DNA of 64,000 bases from Ypsolopha sequella. Taxonomy: Eukaryota > Arthropoda > Insecta > Lepidoptera > Ypsolophidae. Made by a program: the position numbers and the translations under genes. The DNA lies in assembly GCA_934047225.1 (NCBI GenBank), contig OW203992.1:9661501-9725500 (forward strand). The letters are read 5' to 3'. This document shows, piece after piece, positions 58,201 to 64,000 of the stretch; position 1 is the stretch's first letter, and each line of letters begins with the position of its first letter. The notes under the pieces were generated by a model. The model made no database searches. It was not told the DNA's origin and saw only the letters and a program-made list of their open reading frames with translations.

Positions 58201-61200
58201 AATACCAACGCTGACGCACTCTCAAGACCCCCTATTTCTACGACAAATATTGATCTTACAAATGACGATAGCACAAATCAAGAAACTCCTGACCATTATT
58301 TACAAGCCAATTATGAACATTTTTCTGACAATAGCTCTTATAACTTTGACACACCAAATCTTAAGATTTCACCAGATCGCCTCTTAGATTCTCGTCACAA
58401 AAATTCTTTATCCCCACTTCCTGCGAACTCTCTGATAAAAATGATTTATTCAACGAAGCTATTAGCTTGTGCTCTCAAGTCGATCCCTATTTAGAAAAAT
58501 GTAAATCCCTATATGACAATGATCTTCTAATATCAGATAACAAACAAAACATAGTTTTTGGATACTCAAGACCAAAACACTATGATTCATGGGACTCCGA
58601 AAGTTATTTCAAAACTCTATTAAATTATCTTCAAAAAAATGACGTTAAAACTCTTTGTATTCCTGACCTTAAGAATGATCCCACTTGTAAATTGCAAGGA
58701 AACGAACAATTACATATAACTGCATATTTAGCTGACACATATGAATGTGAAATAACAATTTGTCAAAATACTGTTAAATATCCATCTCAAGAACAAATAC
58801 CCGAAATTCTCAAAAGTTTCCACGATGAACCCTTATCTGGTCATCGAGGCATTATCGAAACTACGAGGAAAATACGGTCAGAATACTTCTGGAAAGGCAT
58901 GACTGATGACATCAAGAAATACATAGACAACTGTTTAGATTGCCAACGTAGTAAAATACAAAGAAAAACTTATAAAGCCCCGATGGTTATAACGACATCA
59001 TCTAGTGAACCTTTCGAACGCGTGACTATTGATTTAGTTTCTTATTCTGACATAACAGGTGACTTCAATAAATACATTCTAACTTTACAAGATGATTTAA
59101 CCCGATTTGTTCAAGCTTACCCAATTCCTGACAAACAGCCAGTCACCATAGCTAAAACTCTTTTAATCTTTTGTCAACACTTTGGTGTTCCCAAACGGTT
59201 CCATTCTGACCAAGGTGGAGAATTTGTAAATAATATATTAAAACACTTAATGAAACAATTAGGTTGCAATCATACTTTGAGTACTGCCTACCATCCTCAA
59301 ACAAATGGATCGTTAGAACGTTTTCATGCCGTCCTTAGAGATCATATTCGCATATATCATAAAAGAAGAAACTCAAACTGGGATCAAATAGTCCCTCTTG
59401 CTATTATGTGTCACAATACCTCTGTAAATCAATCAACTGGTTTTACTCCTCACGAACTACTTTTTGGATACAAACCCCATTCACTTTACTCTGCAAAAGA
59501 CATCCGTGAATATACAACTAACGATTATCTTAACGATTTCAATGAAAGATTAAAAATAACTCGAGAAATAGCTAAACGCAACGTAGAGTCCATGAAAGAT
59601 AAAGCCAAGGAACGTTATGACAAATCCATAAAGAATGTAGCTAAATTCAACGTAGGTGACAAAGTTATGCTCCAAATACCTAATCCAAATAACTTAGATC
59701 ACAAATGGGAAGGACCTTATAATATCACAAGAATAGGGTTCAATGAAAATTATGTTATCAATAAAACAGGACGAAATTATGTAGTACATGCTAATCGGCT
59801 AAGACCATTGCATGACTAAAAACTCAATCATGTAGTATTAAAGTATTTTTAGAAAGTTAAATCTTATTAAATTTCAGGGTATCCCAACAAATACTGGCAT
59901 ATCCTAATCCTTCTGATAATAAAACGAATAATTTCTATGAAACAATCAATAATCTATATATAAGTTTCATAGTATGCTCGATAATCAAAATAATATTTAA
60001 TTTAACAATATCAGAAGAAATTTCATCAGTATCAATTCAAATCCTTGAAGCCGTTATGACACTGGAAAAAGAAATCGATGACATTATTACAAGCATTTTG
60101 TTTATTAAATCGGGTGCAGTTCATCCCTCGATCATTTCTACTGTAAGATTATATAAAGAACTTTTATCTTCTAGCCCAGACAGAATTAATAGAAATCTAG
60201 TAGCCCCTGTAACTATGCAAAATATCCATCAAATCCTAGAGTCCTCGACAATAACATCATATATATACATGAATAAATTAATATATATTCTCGAATTCCC
60301 TTTGGTTAAAAACGATAAATTCACCTTATATCGTATCTATCCAATCCCTATAAGACATCCGAACTCCTCTCTCTATTCCGTTATCCTTCCTGAGCAAACC
60401 TACCTTGCCACAAGTTCTTCACAACAACAGTACGTTGTTATGAGCTCTATGGAAAATTGCAAAACATTTGCAACAGAAGCAAGGGTCTGTAAAGATCAAC
60501 CAATATATCACTACAATACCAGGCCAACCTGTGAAATGGCTATTCTGATGACAAGCAGCAAAGAATTACCCGAAATGTGTGAAGTAACTACAATCGCCGC
60601 TCAAGTCAATACGTTCCAGCCATTGAAGAATAACAAATGGATATTTTTACTACATCACAAAACCACATATGCCATAGAATGTGGAAACAAAATCACCCAT
60701 AATGAAATAGCTGGCACGGGAATCATATCTCTAGATCCTGGATGTAAATTTTATACAACGTTTATTACTCTGAATGCTGAAGAAGAAAAGTCGGTCAACA
60801 TTACTCATCCAATAATTACTGTAGATATTGAAGATAATTGTGTTCCAGAAATCCTTGATTTGGAACCACCAGAAATGATACATATGAAGATCAATAACGT
60901 TCCACTAGATTCATTGCACACAATTAAAGAAGAAATCAAAACCTATTCTCAACGACTGAAAGAAAATGAAGCATCATTTCTAAGCAAACATAGCTCAAAA
61001 TTTTCAGTACTTAGCATATTCCTGGGAATTATTATGCTAATATTCTGCATATACAAATGCTGCCCTTCAAGCTTCTTTAACTACTTCAAAGGACATAACC
61101 ATCAAAATGGATGTATACAAATATTCAACAACTGTTTTGACAGATCCACTCGCAAACAACACATAGCCGTCCCGATGACAACCTTAAACATGACGGACAC

Positions 61201-63705
61201 GTCATGCATTTCTGAAGATGAAGACGAAGTTACAATCAAGAAAAGTCCTCAAAGTTCCGGCAAACACGCCCCAACTTTGTTCTAAGAGGGGAGGTGTTAC
61301 GTACCCTACACAACTAGTCATAGCATACCTCTGTTAACATTAGTCATTAATATTAGACCTTAAACTGACGATAACAACTTCCGTCGAAGATAACATTTAC
61401 TATCTTCTACTTTCTCAAATTGTAATCTCTTAGTCACTAAGTTAGTTAAGTTAGTCAGAACATTCTGTTAGTCATAAGCGATAAGAGTAAGGGTATAAAA
61501 CCCAAACTCCCTATTATTATATTCATTCTAATTCCAGTCTCCACAGTGAGAACTCTTGTAATAATCTAAATAAAAATATAATTGTTTTTTAAAAAACAAG
61601 TTTTCTGCTTCCAATATCTTACACTAACTCATTGGAATGCTTCGGAACCTACAGGGCGCGAGACCTACTCGCACTTGACCGATTTTTTTCCTTTTTGGTT
61701 TTTATTTAAATACTTAATATATAAGTGTATATATTTAAGATTTTAAATTAACAATGTCCTAATAATGTATAATATTAATTAAAAAAATATATTACAGAAA
61801 TTAAAAATATGTTCATAAATACAAATAGAAAATAATGAACGCAGTTGAAAATGTTGCATTAAGCTGAGGCCTAAAAAGCTGAAAAGCGTGATAAATCACG
61901 ATGTTCATTTCAGAGAACAGTATCGTGATAGCATCGGACACAGACTTGAGCAAGATGACAGCATTGCTGATCTCTGCGGGGCTGTGGCCTCCAGGACCCA
62001 GTCAGATGTGGAGGGAAGAGCAGACAGAGGAGGAAGGGATGGAATGGCAGCCGGTGCCGTATTCGTACCCTCCGAAATATGAGGACTTTGTAAGTAGATT
62101 TAATCAAACAAACAGGATTTGCCTGCATGTATGCAAATTGTAATTTAATTATAACATTACCGATCTACGAAATCGTTGCTAATTTGATGGGTTTGTGTAT
62201 TATACTAATAACAAAAACATTCAATAAATTAGTCAAAACTGGAAACCATTTTAATACGACTACTAATTATAAAGTTATCTACTAAAAAAATGGTGAACTA
62301 GCTAGAGAACGATTGTGACTTCGTCCACGTGGATTTGGGATATAAACAGGCCGTTGTACCCGTTGGTAATACATTTTCGATAAAATAGTTCAAATCCCGT
62401 TTCACCCCATTTGAGGTGAATGTCGAAAAATCCTTTGTTACTTTTTACACCCCTTAAGGTTAAACGTCAGTCGCTTACCCCCGGTTTCTGAAAGGCCAAT
62501 CAAAGTTAACAGTAGATTAAAAAAACTTTAACCGCAAATAACGGTGAAAATAAAGCATATATGAAGTCTGAATAGTGATGAATCAATAATTAACTTAGTT
62601 AATTTTTGATTTCAATGTGAAATTCCCACTTTTTCTGGCTTAATCCGCAGATAATTATTTTTTAATCTACTGTTAACATTGATTGGCCTTTCAGAAACCG
62701 GGGGTTAGTAACTTAACTTTGTTTTTCTTTTTTAGAAATTAAAAATTAAAAAACCTTTTGGTATGTGGCAGTTAACGTCAATAGTTCAGTATTAGTGAAG
62801 TTTATAAAGCATTGAAATTTAATGCACAATTAGTCATGATCTTGTCCAAAGATCGCTTTGCGCAGAGCATAACTTAACTTTGATTTTTCTTGTTTATAAA
62901 TATAAAAGCATTTTGGTCTGTGGCATTTGACGCCAATAGTTCAGTATTAGTAAGGTTTATAAAGCAAGAGTTTTAAATTTAATGCAAAGTTAGTCATGAT
63001 CTTGTCCAAACAAAGTTAAAACAGCATTTTAAGTTGGTTTTGAGAAGATCATGACTAATTGTGTAAACAAATTAAAACTCTTGCTTTATAAACCTCAATA
63101 ATACTGAACTATTAGCGTCAAATGCCACAGAACAAAACGCTTTTTAATTTTAAATTTCTAAACAGGAAAAACAAAGTTAAGTTATGCACTTTGCGCTAAG
63201 CGACTGACGTTTAACCTCAAGAAACATTATGTTTCATCATGCTCTATCTTCAGCGGTTTAGGTTGTGTGTTGTCTTCAGTTAGTTAGTTAGTTAGTCAGT
63301 CAGTCAGTCAGTCAGTCAGTCAGTCAGTCAGTCACGGAACTGTTTTATATATTATACAGATAATGTGTGTACCAATCTATCTTCAGCGGTTTAGGCTGTG
63401 TGTTGTCTACCAGTTGGTTAGTCAGTCAGTCAGTCAGTCACGAAACTGTTTTATATATTATACAGATAATGTGTGTACCGATTCTGTTTTTCTTCTGTTT
63501 CAATTCTCATTCTGTTTTTTAGCTTTTGTACGAAGAGAATTGCCCGAGATACAGACAGGAGAAGCAAAGAATCTTAAAGGCTTTCGTGGATGAAGGTTTG
63601 CTGGTCCCCTACAGAGACCTGTTCCACAAGATAGCTCAACTCACGAGCACCAACTTCAGTACACCACAAGACGCTTACCACCTGAATAACTTGTTCCTCA
63701 TACAG
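46078..63705 (+). CDS. acid-phosphatase-like paralogue, probably catalytically dead, 3' end beyond window
   Basis: Gene-level entry for a tandem paralogue of the 14-30 kb phosphatase. Proposed exons are 46078-46267, 46325-46377, 48896-49003, 53161-53242, 61914-62089 and 63523-63705; the last exons are outside the window. Phases chain correctly (1,0,0,1,0,0) to give 264 codons so far. Exons 3-6 align with gene 1 exons 2-4. The signature reads LMSHGERTP instead of FRHGDRTP, so the first phosphate-binding Arg is Ser. The next pocket reads [14 protein letters not shown] where gene 1 has ISIRTTAYARTKMTA, so two further Arg are gone. The nucleophilic His and the second Arg of the signature remain. 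With three pocket arginines missing, a non-enzymatic or altered role is likely. The N-terminus looks like a signal anchor rather than a cleaved signal peptide. Exons 1 and 2 are the least certain part. Confidence 0.78.
46325..46377 (+). CDS. acid-phosphatase-like paralogue, candidate exon 2
   Basis: A 53-nt exon between TTGTTAG|CATCTC and TTCCAG|GTCTAG. It encodes a strand ending NLYITVQFQ that would sit directly before LMSHGERTP, as VVIAFV does before the signature in gene 1. The donor lies at the edge of a dispersed repeat that starts TTCCAGGTCTAGA, so exonised repeat or chance cannot be excluded. Confidence 0.45.
46370..46620 (+). repeat. TTCCAGGTCTAGA dispersed repeat, two tandem-like units
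   Basis: TTCCAGGTCTAGA, then ACATTTGTGCAAAGTTT and CCCAATCGGTTT, occurs at 46372 and again at 46522, ending CATACATCCATCCATCC. Confidence 0.55.
46680..46953. mobile_element. MITE with TA target, GGGTTACCAGAT terminus
   Basis: GGGTTACCAGATG at the left and ATCTGGTAACCC at the right, flanked by TA. The internal phrase TGTCAGGAAT is repeated. Confidence 0.55.
47246..47686. mobile_element. MITE with TA target, CAGTGCGCGCC terminus
   Basis: TIR CAGTGCGCGCCAATATTTTA, about 30 bp, inverted at 47655-47686, flanked by TA. 441 bp. It lies in the intron before the altered RHG exon. Confidence 0.65.
48105..48320 (+). repeat. intronic segment shared with 15528-15775
   Basis: Colinear with 15528-15775 with small gaps. 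May be a transposon or a relic of the gene duplication. Confidence 0.55.
48896..49003 (+). CDS. acid-phosphatase-like paralogue, exon 3 (altered RHG motif)
   Basis: Thirty-six codons from TTCCAG|CTAATG to AAT|GTAAGT. It encodes [13 protein letters not shown] and ends [11 protein letters not shown], aligned with the gene 1 exon ending FFPYGTKALTN. The catalytic RHG is SHG. Confidence 0.88.
49018..49275 (-). repeat. GGCGGGTTTTTCACAATCCG family, copy 4
   Basis: Starts 15 bases after exon 3 of the acid-phosphatase-like gene: GCAGCCGGATTGTGAAAAAC, then AACAAAACCTTATTGCC. Confidence 0.55.
49280..50290 (+). pseudogene. LINE RT fragment, broken and MITE-interrupted
   Basis: [10 protein letters not shown] (49285) starts RT motif A. 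After a frame change, [20 protein letters not shown] and [20 protein letters not shown] follow, but the catalytic pair reads FANDKT instead of F/YADDT, so the enzyme is dead. The frame stops at 49589. It resumes at 49747 ([25 protein letters not shown]), is cut by the MITE at 49991-50189 and continues for about 100 bases. Confidence 0.7.
49991..50189. mobile_element. CACAAAATA-terminus MITE, copy 2, in a LINE
   Basis: 199 bp, flanked by GTAAAAG (49984-49990) and GTAAAGG (50190-50196). It shares arms and the internal GATGAAGTCGGTCGAATGCC with copy 1, but without the TTAA insertion. It interrupts a LINE reading frame. Confidence 0.7.
50291..51131. other. no recognised feature
   Basis: Intron sequence of the acid-phosphatase-like gene; AT-rich. 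Confidence 0.45.
51132..51165 (-). repeat. (ATTCAA)n LINE-tail-like repeat
   Basis: ATTCAAATTCAAATTCAAAT, like the 3' tails of minus-strand LINE insertions. The adjoining sequence (51165-51330) may be its 3' untranslated region. Confidence 0.45.
51340..51470. repeat. remnant of the GGTGAAATTTAATCA MITE family
   Basis: Carries TCAGCCGCCCGAACCCATAC and GGACCAGGAACAAGGTTCAA, with G/C-rich drift. Confidence 0.45.
51561..53160. other. no recognised feature besides intron
   Basis: Intron 3 of the acid-phosphatase-like gene. A GC-richer block at 52490-52870 has no long frame and was not identified. Confidence 0.4.
53161..53242 (+). CDS. acid-phosphatase-like paralogue, exon 4
   Basis: Twenty-seven codons plus one base, from TTGCAG|GAAGGA to GAAG|GTGATA. 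It encodes [20 protein letters not shown] and then GPYYIE, matching the first part of gene 1 exon 3. The intron that follows is absent from gene 1 and holds the errantivirus. Confidence 0.88.
53888..54216 (+). repeat. 5' LTR of the errantivirus
   Basis: 329 bp, TGTTACGT...CTTACA. It contains a TATA-like GGGTATAAAACCC near 54087 and an AATAAA poly(A) signal near 54161. It is directly repeated at 61295. Confidence 0.95.
54331..54359 (+). CDS. candidate first coding exon of errantivirus env (leader)
   Basis: An ATG followed by nine codons, mostly hydrophobic, ends at a consensus donor TTG|GTAAGT (54360). An acceptor TTTCAG|G at 59877 would join it in frame to an uninterrupted 59-codon extension and then the env frame at 60056. 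Env of errantiviruses is known to be made from a spliced RNA. The leader could start a signal peptide. This is inferred from frame and splice consensus only. Confidence 0.6.
54548..55579 (+). CDS. gag: errantivirus Gag
   Basis: A 343-residue structural polyprotein that would form the particle and bind RNA. The start at 54548 ([11 protein letters not shown]) is chosen because the open frame upstream has no ATG and encodes an implausible hydrophobic string. A C-terminal zinc knuckle CX2CX4HX4C (Cys265, Cys268, His273, Cys278; [14 protein letters not shown]) precedes a basic, Asn-rich tail. The frame ends 60 bases inside the pol frame, and ribosomes would reach Pol by a -1 shift at 55462-55468. 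No stop or frameshift is seen in gag itself. Confidence 0.9.
   Translation: MPLEIKNEIYPNLNSEMALEINTLLKLIPNFDTNQPGQVYKFARSCDSAFSLASENQKRILLIYALNNIVGTNASDVHSKQYASWGDLRSFLIEKFSNVKTISHLNLELQSMFQFATETITEYLHRVDLCRGKIIEKLNAEIDDNSLIGRMKATEETALRVFEIGLNYPDIGTMLRTKGFTTLSEAGRFAIQEDQIRAMNSARQTLFKQTPPRTPKHVEHYAKDLAKPVQKSYNSSTYSNRYTVSNVPNQMQGTSNTNQVQQKTCNYCKKPGHLIADCRKRAFNNNLRDNQNQRALPAPPKNVNHLNSPATDEMSNSSETALASCSITQTQAYPMTENSQFEW
55462..55502 (+). promoter_or_regulatory. -1 programmed ribosomal frameshift signal, gag to pol
   Basis: The heptamer T TTA AAC (55462-55468) is in the correct gag phase (CAT TTA AAC, residues His-Leu-Asn). It is followed by a 10-nt spacer and an 8-bp hairpin (55479-55486 pairing with 55495-55502, one C-C mismatch, 8-nt loop). 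The last pol-frame stop is at 55456-55458, so the heptamer stands just inside the first window where a -1 shift is productive. Confidence 0.8.
55468..58494 (+). CDS. pol: errantivirus Pol part 1: protease, reverse transcriptase, RNase H
   Basis: Open frame in -1 relative to gag, translated as a fusion after the frameshift at 55468; the first ATG in frame is at 55519. A Lys/Ser-rich linker with imperfect repeats comes first. The aspartic protease follows (DTG of [10 protein letters not shown] at 56185-56193), then RT ([12 protein letters not shown] block, catalytic YLDD at 57439-57450 in [11 protein letters not shown]) and RNase H (TTDAS near 57880, TDHQPLSYY near 58081). The order and spacing are those of Ty3/Gypsy elements. 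The frame closes at TAG 58492-58494, before integrase, which is unusual because errantiviral integrase normally continues in the same frame. Confidence 0.92.
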   Translation, partial: LASDRRDEQLLGNRFSLLLNHPDSSISHDREFPIRVVNTPPKLNSVNQIHEVQKRNTSLEMNKPVYRRQLKDASTQTEFRDASTQTPDFSNTTESLKSTESLKSRNQIYGQGSQPQTHDHSKSSESLKSKNEIHGQGNQPQTRDFLKSTESSKSSEIHEQGNQSQNRDFNNITKSSKSKSKSKSKPKSKPKTKSQSELNSQKSRSPIQSYNISSLNDVPPVNLLHCTFHIEGKPVIFLVDTGAGISIVRKDKIGSSQINQNDVVSIVGISSTQSSTRSFGTANLSLDDLPKFKFHVANLNIKADGILGNDFLSKNNVYIYVQSKTMRVHNKTYKLHSLEEKQEKLQGKQTLNKRSETVIKCTTKSIKSGVAIVNQQFLTTGVIIPHALVHVENNSFLTTCVNANKVDKIIDIPNIDVDSFSEQQIHNLNEHPSESDKQLTSLSDRQEKVLNLIRDEHLNNEEKNSIHKIISEYSDIFYIEGDHLSFSNHSKHHIRTTTDIPIHAKTYRFPRVHEQEVKNQVQKMLDEDIIQPSCSPWSSPLWVVPKKLDASGKQKWRLVIDYRKLNDITIGDSYPLPNITDILDKLGHSQYFTTLDLASGFHQLEVNPADIPKTAFTTPYGHYEYKRMPFGLKNAPATFQRTMDSVLMGIQGERCFVYLDDIVIFASSLQEHEEKLHEVFSRLRKYELKVQPDKCEFLRREVAYLGHIISNEGVKPNPVKIEAVKNFPTPKNCKDIKSFLGLAGYYRRFIENFSQITKPLTSLLKKEVPFIWGQTQENSFNKCKHLLTNPPILQYPDFTKEFILTTDASLHSIGAILSQGEIGKDLPIAYASRTLNKAETNYSTTEREMLAIVWAVKHFRPYLFGQNFTIVTDHQPLSYYMKITDPGSRLARWQFKLAGFQYKIVYKPGKNNTNADALSRPPISTTNIDLTNDDSTNQETPDHYLQANYEHFSDNSSYNFDTPNLKISPDRLLDSRHKNSLSPLPANSLIKMIYSTKLLACALKSIPI
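58467..59819 (+). CDS. errantivirus integrase (Pol part 2), -1 relative to RT frame
   Basis: The integrase region inserts the cDNA copy into host DNA. An N-terminal HHCC zinc-binding module ([10 protein letters not shown], then CLDCQRSK) is followed by the DDE core: Asp at 59031 (VTIDLV), Asp at 59208 (FHSDQGGEF) and Glu at 59316 (GSLERFH). The last two are separated by exactly 35 residues, as in retroviral integrases. A C-terminal [12 protein letters not shown] and KWEGPY region completes the domain. The frame is open from 58365, overlapping the RT frame by 130 nt, but is shifted by -1. No canonical slippery heptamer was found in the overlap, so this may be a one-base loss. An authentic start codon is not expected. 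Confidence 0.85.
   Translation: MCSQVDPYLEKCKSLYDNDLLISDNKQNIVFGYSRPKHYDSWDSESYFKTLLNYLQKNDVKTLCIPDLKNDPTCKLQGNEQLHITAYLADTYECEITICQNTVKYPSQEQIPEILKSFHDEPLSGHRGIIETTRKIRSEYFWKGMTDDIKKYIDNCLDCQRSKIQRKTYKAPMVITTSSSEPFERVTIDLVSYSDITGDFNKYILTLQDDLTRFVQAYPIPDKQPVTIAKTLLIFCQHFGVPKRFHSDQGGEFVNNILKHLMKQLGCNHTLSTAYHPQTNGSLERFHAVLRDHIRIYHKRRNSNWDQIVPLAIMCHNTSVNQSTGFTPHELLFGYKPHSLYSAKDIREYTTNDYLNDFNERLKITREIAKRNVESMKDKAKERYDKSIKNVAKFNVGDKVMLQIPNPNNLDHKWEGPYNITRIGFNENYVINKTGRNYVVHANRLRPLHD
59878..61285 (+). CDS. env: errantivirus envelope protein, main exon
   Basis: Envelope glycoprotein frame with the first internal ATG at 60056 (409 codons from there) and an open extension upstream to a splice acceptor at 59877. 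It has Cys-rich ectodomain stretches, several N-glycosylation sequons and a hydrophobic membrane anchor ([16 protein letters not shown], about residues 322-337 counted from 60056), then a hydrophilic cytoplasmic tail. In errantiviruses this protein gives virus-like particles membrane-fusion ability. No stop or frameshift interrupts it here. The family is inferred from position and architecture, because env sequences are poorly conserved. Confidence 0.8.
61295..61623 (+). repeat. 3' LTR of the errantivirus
   Basis: 329 bp, the same sequence as the 5' LTR on visual comparison. It is preceded by the polypurine tract and followed by the CTAA target duplication. Confidence 0.95.
61914..62089 (+). 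CDS. acid-phosphatase-like paralogue, exon 5
   Basis: Two bases plus 58 codons, from TTTCAG|AGAACA to TTT|GTAAGT. It encodes [20 protein letters not shown], then AGLWPPGP and [12 protein letters not shown], matching the second part of gene 1 exon 3. The arginines of the phosphate pocket in this block are replaced. Confidence 0.88.
62455..63221. repeat. large inverted-repeat element with internal duplication and nested MITE
   Basis: The left arm GGTTAAACGTCAGTCGCTTA is inverted at 63200-63221. Arms continue through ATAACTTAACTTTG and GGTTTATAAAGCA. The left arm is partly duplicated (62755-62830 and 62905-63010). A Harbinger-like MITE (62478-62704) is inserted in the left arm. Confidence 0.65.
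62478..62704. mobile_element. Harbinger-like MITE with TTA target duplication
   Basis: 227 bp, TIR CCCCCGGTTTCTGAAAGGCC and its complement, flanked by TTA (62475-62477 and 62705-62707). A 3-bp TTA duplication is usual for PIF/Harbinger elements. Confidence 0.65.
63246..63480 (+). repeat. tandem duplication of about 130 bp with (TCAG)n microsatellite
   Basis: ATCTTCAGCGGTTTAGG, then TGTGTTGTCT, a (TCAG)n tract and TTATATATTATACAGATAAT occur twice. The first copy has about 13 TCAG units, the second about five. It ends 40 bases before exon 6 of the acid-phosphatase-like gene. Confidence 0.75.
63523..63705 (+). CDS. acid-phosphatase-like paralogue, exon 6
   Basis: Sixty-one codons from TTTTTTAG|CTTTTG to CAG|GTAAGT, encoding [15 protein letters not shown] to [10 protein letters not shown]. 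Length (183 nt), phase and the NCPRY and NLF landmarks are those of gene 1 exon 4. Confidence 0.9.
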
Positions 63706-63739
63706 GTAAGTGTTCAAAAAGAGTTCTACTGTCAAGGGT

Positions 63740-63910
63740 ACAATGGTGTCGATTCGGTGTAACACGACTTAACTTATTTGACATGACTAACCTTATTTCG
63801 AACGTTCTGTCTATGTCTTTTCGTTACAGGAAGAAAAAGACAGAACACTTAAATTAAGTTTAGTCCTGTCAAATAAGTTAAACCGTGTTACACCGAATCG
63901 ACACTATTGT
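63740..63910. repeat. inverted-repeat MITE in the last visible intron
   Basis: ACAATGGTGTCGATTCGGTG through TTAACTTATTTGACA, inverted at 63860-63910. Non-coding. Confidence 0.65.
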
Positions 63911-64000
63911 CCACAATGTATAGGTTCCGTTGTTGCAGAAGTAATTTATTTGGAAATATGCTCAATTTTAAGCCCCGCATGAATGACGTCATCAAAGATT

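Larger units (their letters stand above)
53888..61623 (+). mobile_element. errantivirus (Ty3/Gypsy LTR element with env), near-complete
   Basis: A 7736-bp endogenous insect retrovirus/errantivirus-type element. It has 329-bp LTRs (53888-54216 and 61295-61623) that I find identical by eye, TG...CA ends and a 4-bp CTAA target duplication (53884-53887 and 61624-61627). A primer-binding site starting TTGGCGCAGTCGGT directly follows the 5' LTR. Gag, protease-RT-RNase H, integrase and env follow in order, and a purine tract AGAGGGGAGG directly precedes the 3' LTR. The PBS resembles that described for 17.6/297-like errantiviruses. It sits in an intron of the acid-phosphatase-like gene, sense orientation. 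Identical LTRs indicate a very recent insertion. The integrase lies in a different frame from RT, which may be a break. Confidence 0.95.

Noticed and set aside
63277..63332. CRISPR-like direct repeats
   Set aside because: The repeats are 4-bp TCAG units in a eukaryotic intron, a microsatellite within a tandem duplication, with no spacers.
63930..64000. Exon 7 of the acid-phosphatase-like gene after TTGTTGCAG
   Set aside because: In the required phase the sequence meets a stop at the second codon, and no other phase matches the NNVGVATPQW block of gene 1. The true exon is probably beyond the window.

Overview
This is AT-rich eukaryotic DNA crowded with transposable elements and carrying intron-split genes with GT/AG splice sites. 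The repeat content points to an insect, most likely a lepidopteran: an errantivirus-type LTR element with env, BEL/Pao, many short inverted-repeat elements flanked by TTAA, tRNA-derived SINEs and 5'-truncated non-LTR elements. The species is not identified.

Host genes. (1) Two consecutive minus-strand exons (10451-10039, then 6779-6563) encode part of the DHR2 domain of a Zizimin/DOCK-D guanine nucleotide exchange factor. Its other exons are not in the window. (2) A complete seven-exon plus-strand gene (14084-30384) encodes a secreted histidine acid phosphatase of 390 residues with its catalytic residues intact. (3) A second, tandem plus-strand acid-phosphatase-like gene (about 46078 to beyond 63705) shares intron positions with the first but has lost several phosphate-binding arginines. 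It looks like a membrane-anchored pseudo-phosphatase, and its last exons run off the right edge.

Mobile DNA. Intron 3 of the first phosphatase carries a 5.4-kb BEL/Pao element (21319-26737) with identical 686-bp LTRs, an intact gag and no reverse transcriptase. It sits inside the terminal repeat of an older inverted-repeat element. Intron 4 of the second phosphatase carries a 7.7-kb errantivirus (53888-61623) with 329-bp LTRs that look identical, a CTAA target duplication, gag, pol, integrase and env. It has a textbook -1 frameshift signal at the gag/pol junction, a second uncharacterised frame break before integrase, and an in-frame splice leader for env. The remaining space holds non-LTR fragments (2.1-3.9, 20.8-21.3, 40.8-42.1, 45.4-45.9 and 49.3-50.3 kb), SINEs, about a dozen TTAA-flanked MITEs, hAT-, Tc1/mariner- and Harbinger-like MITEs, and several nested insertions whose empty sites are visible elsewhere in the window.

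How it fits together. The two phosphatases are a tandem duplication in which one copy kept the enzyme and the other diverged. If the DOCK exons belong to a normal gene, its upstream exons must lie beyond the right edge, so both phosphatases would sit inside a very large DOCK intron on the opposite strand.
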